From Leptospira sp. (GTDB lineage Bacteria > Spirochaetota > Leptospiria > Leptospirales > Leptospiraceae): DNA of 64,000 nt. The notes under the pieces were generated by a model, which was given only the letters and a program-made list of their open reading frames with translations, ran no database searches and was not told the DNA's origin. The DNA lies in the NCBI GenBank assembly GCA_009991425.1, contig JAACWH010000026.1, positions 1 through 64,000 on the forward strand, written 5' to 3'. The position numbers were made by a program, and so were the translations under genes. This document shows, one piece after another, positions 44,504 through 54,727 of the stretch. How positions within the stretch are numbered: position 1 is the stretch's first letter; each line of letters opens with the position of its first letter.

Positions 44504-44622
44504 CCAACAACTTTTGATTGGTTTCAGAGAAAAAATCTACCTAATTGCTCTTTATTTAGCTATTTGCAGCCTAGATTAGAAAAAGTTTTGTTTCTTTAGC
44601 TTGCCTTCTAAGAATTGCTTAT

Positions 44623-45720
44623 ATGGCATTGAACTGTGGAATCGTAGGCTTACCGAATGTAGGCAAATCAACTTTATTCAACGCGCTCACCAAAGCGGGT
44701 GCGCAAATGGCAAATTATCCTTTCTGTACGATAGAACCCAATAAGGGAATTGTAGAAGTACCAGACGTACGCTTGGAACGTTTAGCAGGCATTTATAATC
44801 CAAAGAAGATCATACCCACTACTATGGAATATGTTGACATTGCAGGCCTGGTTCGAGGTGCAAGTAAGGGCGAAGGTTTGGGCAATCAATTCCTCTCGCA
44901 TATTCGCGAAGTGGATGCAATCTGCCATGTAGTCAGAGCATTCGAAGATGATAATATAACTCATGTTCATAATAAAATCGATCCAGTTGAAGACGCCGAA
45001 GTAGTAAACTATGAACTCATTCTTGCAGATTTGGAAAGTTTAGAAAAACAACATGTCCGAATTGCAAAGTCTGCTAAAGCGGGCAACAAAGAGGCAGCCG
45101 AAATTGTAGCTGTTATGGAAAAAATTCTGGAAGCACTTCGATCGGGCAAACGTGCTAAGTCAGTAGAGCTTTCTGCTGATCAAGAAAAAATTGCCAAAAC
45201 TTTTAATCTAATAACTATTAAGCCTATGCTCTATGTTGCAAATGTTCTAGACAAAGATTTAGAAAAGGGCGACAATCCTCACTTAGAAAAAATCAAGAAA
45301 CTAGCTGACTCAGAAGGAGCGAAGATGGTTACTCTTTGCGGGAAATTTGAGGAAGAAATCTCAGGATTAGATAGAGAGGAGCAATTGGAATTTTTGAAAG
45401 AGATAGGCGAATCACAAAGTGGACTAGATCGTATGATTAAGGCCTCCTATGAACTTTTAGGATTGGTTACTTTCTTAACAGCTGGAGAAGTTGAAGTTCG
45501 TGCTTGGACAACTCTTAAAGGAAGCTCGGGGCCACAGGCTGCGGCTGTAATTCATTCTGATTTTGAAAAAGGTTATATCAGAGCTGAAGTTATGAAATAC
45601 GAAGATGTCGATAGAGTTGGTGATCCCGCAAAAGTGAAAGAAGAAGGAAAACTTCGTATTGAAGGTAAAGAATATATCGTCCAAGATGGTGATGTAATTT
45701 ATTTTAGGATCAACGGATAA
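44623..45720 (+). CDS. ychF: Redox-regulated ATPase YchF (OLA1)
   Basis: YchF is a universally conserved Obg-like P-loop protein that prefers ATP and binds ribosomes. The 365-residue protein has [15 protein letters not shown] (P-loop), [19 protein letters not shown] (switch II), and the C-terminal TGS-like part with [20 protein letters not shown] then [15 protein letters not shown]. It is the first gene of a five-gene run: an orphan, an RsbV-like, an RsbW-like and a SpoIIE-type phosphatase follow within a few bases. That arrangement suggests translation or stress status is read alongside partner switching. Confidence 0.94.
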   Translation: MALNCGIVGLPNVGKSTLFNALTKAGAQMANYPFCTIEPNKGIVEVPDVRLERLAGIYNPKKIIPTTMEYVDIAGLVRGASKGEGLGNQFLSHIREVDAICHVVRAFEDDNITHVHNKIDPVEDAEVVNYELILADLESLEKQHVRIAKSAKAGNKEAAEIVAVMEKILEALRSGKRAKSVELSADQEKIAKTFNLITIKPMLYVANVLDKDLEKGDNPHLEKIKKLADSEGAKMVTLCGKFEEEISGLDREEQLEFLKEIGESQSGLDRMIKASYELLGLVTFLTAGEVEVRAWTTLKGSSGPQAAAVIHSDFEKGYIRAEVMKYEDVDRVGDPAKVKEEGKLRIEGKEYIVQDGDVIYFRING

Positions 45721-45721
45721 A

Positions 45722-46633
45722 ATGAACGAACTGCCTGTCCCTACTGTTGTAGCAACTGAGTTAACTAGACTCATACGTCTGCTTGCAATGACAGGGAAGA
45801 AGGCATTTCATAAATATCTTTTTCAGCCAATTTCCTATGCTGCCTGGGAAGGGCCTAAACAAAAGTGGTCATCTAGAAAGTATATGGAGAAAATCACTGA
45901 GGATTTAAGTGAAATTAGTCGCTTGAATACGATTGCTCCTCATTGCAAAAGAATGATCTGTCAGGCTATGACTGAGAATCCTTCTGCCTTGGGGGATACC
46001 TGCATTTTTTTCTTAGAAGCGATCCAAAGAGAACCTATAGTTTCTAGTTCGATTGAATCTATTGAATTTGTAAAAATTATTGAACCCAGTCTAAAGGAAT
46101 TTCGAGAGATACAAGCCACAAGAAGTGAGAAGCTCTTCGAAGAAGGGATTGAAAGTTTCTCCCCTGAGGAATTGCAAGAAGTATTCAAACCCGTCAAATT
46201 AGATAACCATCTAGAAAAAGTTCATTTAGACCGTGAGATTCTTACCCTCTACCAACAAATTTTGGCAGCTAGTAAATCTGGGAATTTACAAAGATGTAAG
46301 AAATTGTTATCAACTTACATAATTCGTTACAAAGACCAGGAATCATATAGCGATGATCAGGTGGAAAAATTACTCGATGCTATGGAAAAGAGAGAACCAG
46401 GTTTTGTTGAAGAATTAAAAAATAGTATGGCGATTGAAATCTACTACCAATTGACGAAATCTATACTAGAGAAAAATCTGAAGCGATCAATTATTATGAT
46501 ACGAAAGTATGCACATATTTTTGAAGGAGATCCAAGCACTCCCTATTTTCTTGAAATTGATAAAATGGAAAGAACTCTTTATAAAATCATTGCAGAAAAA
46601 GGACTTATGGATGATCTTAAGAAGTCTATGTAA
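45722..46633 (+). CDS. Orphan helical protein between ychF and the STAS gene
   Basis: I do not recognise this 303-residue soluble, charged protein. It is all helical with no membrane segment or motif. It starts one base after the ychF stop and ends 14 bases before the STAS gene, so it belongs to that operon. Its job in the partner-switch module, if any, is unknown. Confidence 0.6.
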   Translation: MNELPVPTVVATELTRLIRLLAMTGKKAFHKYLFQPISYAAWEGPKQKWSSRKYMEKITEDLSEISRLNTIAPHCKRMICQAMTENPSALGDTCIFFLEAIQREPIVSSSIESIEFVKIIEPSLKEFREIQATRSEKLFEEGIESFSPEELQEVFKPVKLDNHLEKVHLDREILTLYQQILAASKSGNLQRCKKLLSTYIIRYKDQESYSDDQVEKLLDAMEKREPGFVEELKNSMAIEIYYQLTKSILEKNLKRSIIMIRKYAHIFEGDPSTPYFLEIDKMERTLYKIIAEKGLMDDLKKSM

Positions 46634-46647
46634 TTCAAGGAGATATC

Positions 46648-46998
46648 ATGGCAGCTGCTAATCTAACCGTCAAAGAATTAAGCCAAGGTAATATAACAAT
46701 TTTAAGTCTCAATGGAGAACTCGATGCCAAGACTGCACCTGAATTTAGAGCGAAACTAGATGCTCTTGCAAGTGCTGGGAAGGTTAAAATTATCTGTGAT
46801 TGCAAGGAACTATCTTATGTAGCCTCAGCTGGAATTGGTGTTATGAATGCAGTACAGAAGACTTTAACTTCACAGTCTGGAGAATTGATTTTAATTGCTG
46901 TTAAAAAAGAAATTCGTGACACTATGGAACTTATGTATTTTACAAAGAAGGTTCGCTTATTTGGTAGCATTGATGAGGCTGTTTCGGCTTTTAAATAA
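46648..46998 (+). CDS. STAS anti-sigma factor antagonist (RsbV-like)
   Basis: This 116-residue STAS protein has ELSYVASAGIGVMNAV, the phospho-acceptor loop, with Ser60 as the only candidate acceptor at the RsbV Ser56 position. The Ser before Gly (SpoIIAA type) is Ala here. It starts with an AGGAGATATC site. The HATPase gene follows two bases after its stop and should phosphorylate it, while the phosphatase after that should restore it. Phosphorylation releases it from the kinase. This is the RsbV role in a complete module. Confidence 0.9.
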   Translation: MAAANLTVKELSQGNITILSLNGELDAKTAPEFRAKLDALASAGKVKIICDCKELSYVASAGIGVMNAVQKTLTSQSGELILIAVKKEIRDTMELMYFTKKVRLFGSIDEAVSAFK

Positions 46999-47000
46999 TC

Positions 47001-47432
47001 ATGAAAGATACCAGGGAATTCTCTTTTGAAATTCCTAATAATTTCGACAGCCTCCAAGGTTCCAGAGACAAGATTCGTAATTTTCTAGAAGATTCAAATT
47101 TTTCCTCCTTAGAGAAGAATCGAATACTACTTAGTCTAGATGAGGCTATAACCAATATTATTGAACACGGCTATACAGATCAAAAAGCTGGAACAATAAC
47201 TGTTCAACTTGAAATGAATAAAGAAGGAACTCATTTTAAGTCTTCTCTAATCGATGACGCAGTAAAGTTCAATCCATTAATGAAAGCCAAAGTAAATCCA
47301 AACGATTTTATCGAAGAATCTCGTGATGGTGGTATGGGTATTTACAATTATATACATCTAATGAAAGTAGAATACGAAGAGCGACCTCAGGGTGGGAATA
47401 TTCTTAAATTAAATTATACTAAAAAAGTCTGA
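47001..47432 (+). CDS. HATPase anti-sigma factor / Ser kinase (RsbW-like)
   Basis: This 143-residue GHKL ATPase is an RsbW/SpoIIAB-type kinase. The N-box is LLSLDEAITNIIEHGY and the G2-like motif is SRDGGMGIYNYIHLMKVEYE. The G1 box reads IDDAVKFNP, lacking the usual DxG glycine, which is a mild deviation. It should bind a target (sigma factor or other) and phosphorylate the STAS protein two bases upstream. Which target it holds is not shown by the sequence. A 41-base gap leads to the phosphatase gene. Confidence 0.88.
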   Translation: MKDTREFSFEIPNNFDSLQGSRDKIRNFLEDSNFSSLEKNRILLSLDEAITNIIEHGYTDQKAGTITVQLEMNKEGTHFKSSLIDDAVKFNPLMKAKVNPNDFIEESRDGGMGIYNYIHLMKVEYEERPQGGNILKLNYTKKV

Positions 47433-47473
47433 ATGAAAATAAATAAAGTTACTCTTTATAAATTGGAAGAAAC

Positions 47474-50320
47474 ATGAATCTAAAAAATATCCTCTCATTT
47501 TTAAAACCAGGAATTCGAATTAAATTAATTGTATTTACTTTACTTTTATTAGTAACCTTTGGTCTTGCAAATTTTATATATTTTTACTATAGTCAAAATG
47601 ATTGGATTAGAGAGAATTTTCAGAAAGAAATAGAAGCTCCACTCAGTTATATCAATTCCCTTTCTTTGGAAATGGAAAATATTGCTACTACTTTAGTATT
47701 AGTGGAGGATATGAAGAATAGAATAAAATCTAAAGGCAATGATAAATCGCTGAAGAAGAGAGTAGTTTCTTCTTCTGTTAATTCTTCTTTGTTTGGATTG
47801 TTCTCCCAGAATAAATCCAAAGTCTCTTATCAGAACACTTATTTTTCCGAGTATCTTCCTGAAAAAGAAATTCTAGCCTTAACAGAACGAATTCAATCAC
47901 AGTTTCGGGATGAGAAAGGAGTTGTGATTTCAGATCAAAAATTTGCAAGTATACTTAGTATAGCTGCAAGTGTGGCTAGGATTCAATCAAGAATTGATAA
48001 CTTAGATAGTAAGATAGAAAAGACCGCTCGAGATGAAAAGATACTATCTCGTGATAGAAATTTACTTTCTAAGGAAAATAAAAGATTCCGAGAGAGTATA
48101 CAGAATTTTTTCAAGAATACAAATCGGGATAAAGTAGAAGAGCTTGGGTTTAATCCTCGTAATGTGAGAATTCAATCCTATGATATTGAGAAGAATCTAT
48201 TCTTAGATACAGGGAAATTGATCGAAGGTTCCAGCTTTTCCAGTAGAAGGTTATTTTCTCAAGCTGATTTTGAATCAGATAAGAATGATTTTTTAACTTT
48301 TGAACAAAATGAACTAGTTCATCTCTCAGAAAATAAATCCAAATCTTATGAGATAGGGAAGAATTTATTTGAAGTTATCTCAAAGCCATTCTTCAAAAGT
48401 CCTGGATTGACGAATCGATCTTCTTTAATCATCCAAGATATGGAGACTGGTGAATCCAATTGGATGGAAATGATGCGTGAAGATCGTAGCTTGACGATTA
48501 AGTTTGAAGATTTAATTGATAAACTTCGAGAACGTCGTCTTGTTATCATCAATAGTAATATCCAGCCTTCCAAAGACAAAGAATTCATTCAATTGTACAA
48601 AGATTACAATACACTACTTAAGAAAAGATCAAGTCTCTTCAATAAACTTCATCCTTATCCAGATGAAAATAAAAATCGACGCGAGTCGATAAATGTTTCA
48701 ATTAAGGAATTAGAAACTAAGGCCGAGAAATTAGAACTAAAAATTTCATCCCTGCATTCGGAAAGTAAATTAGCAATTGCAAATGGTGAAGAAAATTTAG
48801 CTGAGAAATTAGAATTAGAAGCTGAAAATCTAGGCTCTGATTTATCAAATACGAATGAAGAAATTGAACAAGTTAAAAATACGATCACAAGTTGGAACGA
48901 ATATCCCAAATTAAAGTTAGCTGAAAGCTATCAAAATCTACGTGATGCTAGTTTGAAAGCCTACATTCATCTTCCTTACAAAAATGATACTTTATCTTAT
49001 GATAAATTTCTTAGAGATAATACTATCTTCAATTCAGAGCATAGAAGGTGGACTCATATTCGTGATTGGATCATGGACGCAAATTCAGAAACGACTCTCC
49101 CAAAAATCTATCTTCCAGGTAGAGGTAGGGTAGAAACCTTCGAGGATGGAATACTTTCCAGAAGTCGATTGGAAGCTGAAGAATACATGTGGTTCTTGGA
49201 TTCAACTCCTTTGTATTCCTTCCCTGATATAGATAAATCTTTAGCTCATATCTTACTTTCTAAGAACTTAGCCGGAGTTAACTTAATAATCATAGATAGA
49301 TCTGATGCAGTTAAAAAATCGAAAGAAAGTATAAATAAATTATTGCAAGTTAGTATTGGACTTGCACTAGTATTTATGCTAATTGCAATCGTATCCTCTA
49401 CCTACGCAGTTAAAAAGCTAAGAAAGATTACTGAGAACACAGAGAAAATTGGAAAGGGTGATCTTAATGTCTCTTTCCCATCAAAAGGATGGGACGAAAT
49501 CGGAAGTTTGGGGCGAACTTTGAATTCCATGGTAACAGGTCTTCGGGAAAGAGAAGAACTTCGAGGTGAGCTAGAAGCCGCAGAAGAAATCCAAAAGCGC
49601 TTGTTACCTGAGAAATTACCAGTTCATGAAGGATTAGAATTTGGTGCATTCTACAAAGCAATGCACGGTGTAGGTGGAGATTATTTTGATTTTATAGAAA
49701 TGGATGGTAAAATATTTCTTTGTATAGGAGACGTTTCTAATCATGGAGTCGGCCCAGCACTGGTTATGGCTCTGCTACGATCTCAATTGCATACCTTGAT
49801 TCGTAAAGGAGCCAAAGATCCTAAAAAGATCTTACTTGAGTTAAACTCCTTTCTCTATGCCGATACGCCTGATACCATTTTTGTTACTTTCTTCCTTGGT
49901 ATCTATGATATTCAAACTCATGATATTATCTTTGCTTCAGCAGGCCATAATAAACCTATCGTTTATCGGAAGAAGGATGATGCCTGTAAATACCTAAAAG
50001 CGGGAGGCCTGCCTTTAGGTATGGATGAAAATAGTTTTTTTGAAACAACAATTGAACTGCGTAAGACTACTTTGGAACCAGGAGACTTTTTCTTTCAATA
50101 CACAGATGGTGTGAATGAGGCAATGAACGACAATAGAGATCAATATGGTAACGAAAGGCTAGCGAGCTTTATCAAAAACCACCAAGACGTCCCTAGTAAT
50201 GAATTGGTAGAATCTATTGCAAAGGATGTAGAGACTTTTTCTGGTAAAAAAATATTTATCGATGGCCCAAGTGAATTGAATGATGATATAGCAATGATTG
50301 GATTGAAGAGAATTTCTTAA
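47474..50320 (+). CDS. HAMP-SpoIIE phosphatase with large sensor region (RsbU-like)
   Basis: This 948-residue membrane protein has a first membrane helix (about 17-37), a very long outer region (about 40-620) rich in coiled coil and charged residues, and a second helix (about 622-645). A HAMP domain with KITENTEKIGKGDLNVSF follows, then a SpoIIE/PP2C phosphatase. The phosphatase metal motifs are GVGGDYFDF, IGDVSNHGVGPALVMA, QYTDGVNEA and LNDDIAMIGLK. It should dephosphorylate the STAS protein in response to a periplasmic signal. It ends the ychF-led operon. Confidence 0.9.
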   Translation: MNLKNILSFLKPGIRIKLIVFTLLLLVTFGLANFIYFYYSQNDWIRENFQKEIEAPLSYINSLSLEMENIATTLVLVEDMKNRIKSKGNDKSLKKRVVSSSVNSSLFGLFSQNKSKVSYQNTYFSEYLPEKEILALTERIQSQFRDEKGVVISDQKFASILSIAASVARIQSRIDNLDSKIEKTARDEKILSRDRNLLSKENKRFRESIQNFFKNTNRDKVEELGFNPRNVRIQSYDIEKNLFLDTGKLIEGSSFSSRRLFSQADFESDKNDFLTFEQNELVHLSENKSKSYEIGKNLFEVISKPFFKSPGLTNRSSLIIQDMETGESNWMEMMREDRSLTIKFEDLIDKLRERRLVIINSNIQPSKDKEFIQLYKDYNTLLKKRSSLFNKLHPYPDENKNRRESINVSIKELETKAEKLELKISSLHSESKLAIANGEENLAEKLELEAENLGSDLSNTNEEIEQVKNTITSWNEYPKLKLAESYQNLRDASLKAYIHLPYKNDTLSYDKFLRDNTIFNSEHRRWTHIRDWIMDANSETTLPKIYLPGRGRVETFEDGILSRSRLEAEEYMWFLDSTPLYSFPDIDKSLAHILLSKNLAGVNLIIIDRSDAVKKSKESINKLLQVSIGLALVFMLIAIVSSTYAVKKLRKITENTEKIGKGDLNVSFPSKGWDEIGSLGRTLNSMVTGLREREELRGELEAAEEIQKRLLPEKLPVHEGLEFGAFYKAMHGVGGDYFDFIEMDGKIFLCIGDVSNHGVGPALVMALLRSQLHTLIRKGAKDPKKILLELNSFLYADTPDTIFVTFFLGIYDIQTHDIIFASAGHNKPIVYRKKDDACKYLKAGGLPLGMDENSFFETTIELRKTTLEPGDFFFQYTDGVNEAMNDNRDQYGNERLASFIKNHQDVPSNELVESIAKDVETFSGKKIFIDGPSELNDDIAMIGLKRIS

Positions 50321-50332
50321 ATTCTATATCTA

Positions 50333-51994
50333 CTAATTTTTTAGCTTCCTATCATTGTGGACATTTCCGTCCACACCTAGATTTACTTTACTCTTACCAA
50401 AGACAGGATTAAGAGATACTTTGTAATATTTTCCTTTTCCTAAGTTGATATCAACACCAGGATGGATTTCTCTTTCTGCAAGAACATAAGAATCTTTGTT
50501 AGGTTCATAGGATGTGATTGCCGAGTTGTATTGGTTCTGTGCTGTTTTCAGAAGTCCAGTATACTTTGATTCTACTTCTTTAAGTTTGGTGAGCATACCT
50601 TTTTCTTCAGGTGTTAAATCTCTTTTGCTGCCTTCATCAATTAATTTGTTCATGGTCTGTTCGACTTTTGTAAGAACTTCTTTCTTGGTTTGGATATCCA
50701 TTCGCATTTTCTCAAGTTCTTTAATAATCTCGGGAGGAGTTCCTACCGTAACAACTGTTTTTGTTTCAACTACAGCTCCCAGTTTATTGCATAGAATACT
50801 TCTTCCAGCAATTATCTCCCCACCTATGATTTCTCCTCTACCACCTGAAACAACCACATCTTCTTCAGCAGTGATATCCGAGTGCATGGATGCTTCTTCA
50901 ATGAATACGGATTTGCCTGAGATCATTTTTCCTTGTTCTACAAATTTGGCATAGATCTCACCATCTGCATGGATGGTTCCTTGCCCTCTACCCATGAAGC
51001 CACCGCTAAGTACTACATCGCCTTTTGCTTTAAGGAATACTTTCCCTACAGATTTTTTTATGATCAAGGAACCTTCTGTTGTTAGGGTAAATCCATCAGC
51101 GATTTTTTCCTCAACGATAATGGTTCCAGGGAAATCTACATTTCCAGTTGAAAAATCTACATTCTCTAGGTGAACTACCTCATCCACTCTCAGGAAACCA
51201 GAACGATCTAATACAGGCCTACCTGTGATAGTTGAAATTGCTTCTTTACCATCAGGACTAAGTCTAACATTTGCACCTAATTTCCATTCTATGTCTTCTC
51301 CTTTAGTAAATGCAATAGGAGCTCCATAGATATCGATTCCATCCTTGCCTGGTTTCGGATCAACCTTCCTTGCTAAGACTTTATCTTTGCTGACAGATTT
51401 AATGATATTTATTTCACGGAAGTCGACTTTGCCTGATTCATCTGCCTCTAAATTAGGGGCATTCGATGTATCAAAAATATAATCAATTCCACCATTCCCA
51501 CCTGATAGTGAGGGTAAACCTTCAGCTATCGTATAAGGTCTGTGGTATTCTGGATCAGTGGCAAGTTCTAAAACGATCTCATCAATAATCCCGTAGCGAA
51601 TTCCAGCTAAGCGTAGAGCATTTCTAATTCCTTCTTCGTCTAACATGGAACCACCATGCTTAGGAGGGTAAATGGTTATGCTTGCTTCCATTCCATCAGC
51701 TTGAACAATAATTTCTGCACGTGAATCTTCTGGATCACCCCCAGTCCACTTACCAATAATATGATCTTTACCATCAGGATTTTTGACAATTTTTCTAATT
51801 TCTCTTTCATCGTAACCCTCAACTCCAAAAATTTGGATTCTAGTAATTACTTGTATGGGTTCAACGGGACTTCCATTTTTGCCAGGCGCAGTAACTCTAA
51901 GGACTGCGTTACCATTTGTATTTTCAATTTGGAAGAATCCGTTTTCTAATTCTTCTAAATCTTGGAGAACTTTTTTAGCATAAGCATCTGACAT
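50333..51994 (-). CDS. DUF342 (FapA-like) polymer-binding protein
   Basis: This 553-residue protein has the long parallel beta-helix of DUF342, with GSLIIKKSVGKVFLKAKGDV and later GGRGEIIGGEIIAGRS strands (about residues 280-410). A C-terminal coiled coil (about 410-490) follows. Bacterial DUF342 proteins include FapA, linked to flagellar assembly and membrane placement in Vibrio; others are thought to bind polysaccharide. The N-terminal 120 residues are beta-rich and unusual. It is transcribed after ccoS on the same strand, 63 bases away, but no functional link to the oxidase is evident. Confidence 0.75.
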   Translation of the reverse strand: MSDAYAKKVLQDLEELENGFFQIENTNGNAVLRVTAPGKNGSPVEPIQVITRIQIFGVEGYDEREIRKIVKNPDGKDHIIGKWTGGDPEDSRAEIIVQADGMEASITIYPPKHGGSMLDEEGIRNALRLAGIRYGIIDEIVLELATDPEYHRPYTIAEGLPSLSGGNGGIDYIFDTSNAPNLEADESGKVDFREINIIKSVSKDKVLARKVDPKPGKDGIDIYGAPIAFTKGEDIEWKLGANVRLSPDGKEAISTITGRPVLDRSGFLRVDEVVHLENVDFSTGNVDFPGTIIVEEKIADGFTLTTEGSLIIKKSVGKVFLKAKGDVVLSGGFMGRGQGTIHADGEIYAKFVEQGKMISGKSVFIEEASMHSDITAEEDVVVSGGRGEIIGGEIIAGRSILCNKLGAVVETKTVVTVGTPPEIIKELEKMRMDIQTKKEVLTKVEQTMNKLIDEGSKRDLTPEEKGMLTKLKEVESKYTGLLKTAQNQYNSAITSYEPNKDSYVLAEREIHPGVDINLGKGKYYKVSLNPVFGKSKVNLGVDGNVHNDRKLKN

Positions 51995-52057
51995 ATATTA
52001 TTTTTATTTTGAGTGATTTTTACTTTTGCAAATCATATAAAATCTTAAGTAGACCTT

Positions 52058-52213
52058 TTACTTCTTAGAATCATTTTCATCATCAAATAGCATTCTATAC
52101 TTGGGTCCTTCCATATCATCCATTTGACCAGATTTAGTTGACCAGAAAAATGCAACCAGACCAAGCACTGCAATTATGAGTGTTATGGGAATTGTGATAT
52201 AAAGAAATTCCAT
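52058..52213 (-). CDS. ccoS: cbb3 oxidase assembly protein CcoS
   Basis: This small gene encodes 51 residues: a membrane helix (MEFLYITIPITLIIAVLGL) then FFWSTKSGQMDDMEGPKY and an acidic tail. The order of helix, W-x3-SGQ, DDxEGP and FDDE is that of CcoS, needed for heme and copper insertion into the cbb3 oxidase. It is too short for most gene callers. It is the last gene of ccoNOQPGHIS, 51 bases after ccoI. An ATG at 52223 is in another frame and is rejected. Confidence 0.9.
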   Translation of the reverse strand: MEFLYITIPITLIIAVLGLVAFFWSTKSGQMDDMEGPKYRMLFDDENDSKK

Positions 52214-52264
52214 TTCTACTCATGGAATCATGGTACCAAGACCTATCAAGAAAAAAATGAAATG

Positions 52265-54727
52265 TTAAATCTCTCGTTTTCGAAGGCGCATCGAGTTTGC
52301 CACAACAGTAAGTGATGAGGCTGCCATGAAGGCTGCACAGATTACAGGAACCATCCATCCTAAAGCCGCGATTGGGAGCATGATTGAATTATAAATAAAG
52401 GAAATACCAATATTTTGTCGAATGAGATGGAAAGTTTCTTTAGAGTAAAGAATCGATCTGGGAAGAGATGAAAGATCATTATGAACAAGGATAATATCCG
52501 AGCGATCAATGCTAAGATCGGCTGCAATTCCCATAGAGATTCCAATGTTTGCTTTTGCGAGAGCTGCTGCATCATTGATTCCATCTCCCACCATAGCAAC
52601 AATTTTACCTTGAGATTGTATTTGAGTAATCATACTAAGTTTATCATCTGGTGAAAATTCAGAATGGTAATTTGGGAGCCCAAGCTCTCTAGATGTAGAT
52701 GAAACTACAGAATCACTGTCTCCTGAAAGCAAAGCGATATCCTTTGTAATTTCTAAGAGTGATTTAATTGTTGTTTTAGCACTGCTTCTTATACTATCCT
52801 TTAATTCAAAGTAACCATTGTATTCATCATTCCAACTCATATGAATTCTGGTATGGGGACTTGTCTCTTGGATTCTTAAATATTTTGCAGAACCTAATTG
52901 AACATTATAATCTTTTAAATTATAAATGATTTTTGCTTTCATTCCCATTCCAGGAATTTCTTCAATGGAAATAATCTCTATATTAAGAATATTTTTTTTA
53001 AGTTTATCTATTTCTTTAACAAGATTTCTTGCTATGGGATGATTGGATTGTTTCTCTATAGCTAAGGCAAATGCTAAGGCAAGATCTTCATCTTTCCAAT
53101 TAGAATGTTCTATAGTCATCTCACCCTCTGTGAGAGTGCCTGTTTTATCAAAAAAAATAGTATCCACTTTGGAAAGTGTTTCCATTGAATCAGGATTTCG
53201 AATGATTACTCCTTCCCTTGAATTGCGAATATGGTTCATGACCAGAGCAGTTGGCACTGCTAAGCCGAGGGCACAGGGGCAGGCAACAATTAGAACGGAT
53301 ATGGTATTTATAATGGCGGTCTCAATATTTCCTGAGATTAAATACCAAGCAGTAAATGTTGCTATGGCTAATGTAAATACCACAGCTATAAAATAAGATG
53401 AGATCCTATCTGTGATTCGTTCTAAATGAGGTTTGCCACCAATCGCTTGTTCTATTATAATTTTTAATCTAGATAAGGTTGAATTCTTGGCATCAACCTC
53501 AGCCTTGATTTCAACAGGTAAAGAAATACTAATAGAACCTGCAAGAACTGATTCAGTCTTTTTCTTCGTAATGGATTCAGATTCACCCGTTAAGAATGCT
53601 TCATTAAAATACCCTAATGGACTTAAGAGAATTCCGTCTGTTGGAACTCTTTCTCCTGCTCGAACTAAAATTGTATGACCCTTTTTTATCTCAGATGTTC
53701 GAATGATGCTTTCATCTTTCTCATCATTCAAAATCGTCGCAAGTTCAGGAAGATCCGATACCAATTGAGAAAGCTTATCATTCGATTTCATTCTGCTTGA
53801 ATCTTCTAAGTATTTTCCTAGAAGAATAAAAAAATAGATCATACAGACTGAATCAAAATATACTTCACCTCTATCGCTAAGAGTGACATATATACTGTAG
53901 AAGTAAGCTAAACTAATACCTGTTACTAACAAAAAATCCATAGATAATCTTTTTTGTCTTAGCCCATTCCATGCTCCGAGTAGAAAAGGATATCCGCTGT
54001 AGAAATAAACAGGGCTTGCAAATGCCCAGGAAAGATAATGCAATAATCTCTTCCACTCTAGATCCATACCTGTGAAGTACCCAGCATATAGTGAAGTTCC
54101 AAAAAGCATGATGTTCCCAAAACAAAACCCAGCCAGTCCCATTCTCTTTAACAAGTCTGTATTTCGTTGTGATTTTTCTTGGTTCTTCCAAGGTGAGTGA
54201 AGTTTTGGAATATAACCTAAAGACTCAATTATAGTAAAAATTTTACTTAGTTGAATATCTATTTTATGAAATTGAACCTGGGCTCTAGCAGTTGCAAAAT
54301 TAATTCGAATAGAATCTATGCCTTTAGTTTCCTTAAGGACTTTTTCATTTAACCAAACGCAGGCTGCACAATGAATATTGGTTATATTGATGAAAACTTC
54401 ATATAATCCTGGAGCGATCTCTCTCAAATATTCTTCTTCAACTAGTTCACCATTTAAATAATCATTTCTGATGGTTTCTTTGCTATTAGAAATTTCTGCG
54501 GGTTCAATAATTTGTGAACCACGAAGGGAATAAAATTCTAGATTTCCAGATTCTAAAATAATTTCTGAAACAGTTCGACAACCATTGCAACAAAAGGAAT
54601 GAGTTTCATCTTTATGAACCCAAAGGATTTCGCTATTGGAAAGTATGGGTCCATTGCAATGGAAGCATTTACTTTTGGACGACGATTTGTATGGTTTTTC
54701 TAAAGGTTCTACTTGCATGTTTCCCAT
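52265..54727 (-). CDS. ccoI: Copper P-type ATPase CcoI (FixI)
   Basis: This 820-residue P1B ATPase is required to supply copper for the cbb3 catalytic centre. The N-terminus has cysteine pairs CFHCNG and CCNGC, then a heavy-metal domain with HCAACVW. The membrane motif is VACPCALGLAVP (CPC), with phosphorylation loop FDKTGTLTEG, HPIARN and GDGINDAAALAKA. These fit the CcoI/FixI branch. Its start overlaps ccoH by 59 bases, suggesting translational coupling. Whether it exports or imports copper depends on the branch and is inferred to be export to the periplasm. Confidence 0.93.
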   Translation of the reverse strand: MGNMQVEPLEKPYKSSSKSKCFHCNGPILSNSEILWVHKDETHSFCCNGCRTVSEIILESGNLEFYSLRGSQIIEPAEISNSKETIRNDYLNGELVEEEYLREIAPGLYEVFINITNIHCAACVWLNEKVLKETKGIDSIRINFATARAQVQFHKIDIQLSKIFTIIESLGYIPKLHSPWKNQEKSQRNTDLLKRMGLAGFCFGNIMLFGTSLYAGYFTGMDLEWKRLLHYLSWAFASPVYFYSGYPFLLGAWNGLRQKRLSMDFLLVTGISLAYFYSIYVTLSDRGEVYFDSVCMIYFFILLGKYLEDSSRMKSNDKLSQLVSDLPELATILNDEKDESIIRTSEIKKGHTILVRAGERVPTDGILLSPLGYFNEAFLTGESESITKKKTESVLAGSISISLPVEIKAEVDAKNSTLSRLKIIIEQAIGGKPHLERITDRISSYFIAVVFTLAIATFTAWYLISGNIETAIINTISVLIVACPCALGLAVPTALVMNHIRNSREGVIIRNPDSMETLSKVDTIFFDKTGTLTEGEMTIEHSNWKDEDLALAFALAIEKQSNHPIARNLVKEIDKLKKNILNIEIISIEEIPGMGMKAKIIYNLKDYNVQLGSAKYLRIQETSPHTRIHMSWNDEYNGYFELKDSIRSSAKTTIKSLLEITKDIALLSGDSDSVVSSTSRELGLPNYHSEFSPDDKLSMITQIQSQGKIVAMVGDGINDAAALAKANIGISMGIAADLSIDRSDIILVHNDLSSLPRSILYSKETFHLIRQNIGISFIYNSIMLPIAALGWMVPVICAAFMAASSLTVVANSMRLRKREI

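Noticed and set aside
44514..44527. TTGATTGGTTTCAG as a third FNR box
   Set aside because: It matches only eight of ten positions, in AT-rich sequence, and neither flanking gene suggests oxygen control.
52211..52223. ATG at 52223 as the start of ccoS
   Set aside because: It is in another frame; ATG 52213 gives the CcoS sequence.
52134..52358. 74-residue minus-strand frame overlapping ccoI and ccoS
   Set aside because: It is a shadow of ccoI and ccoS in another frame.
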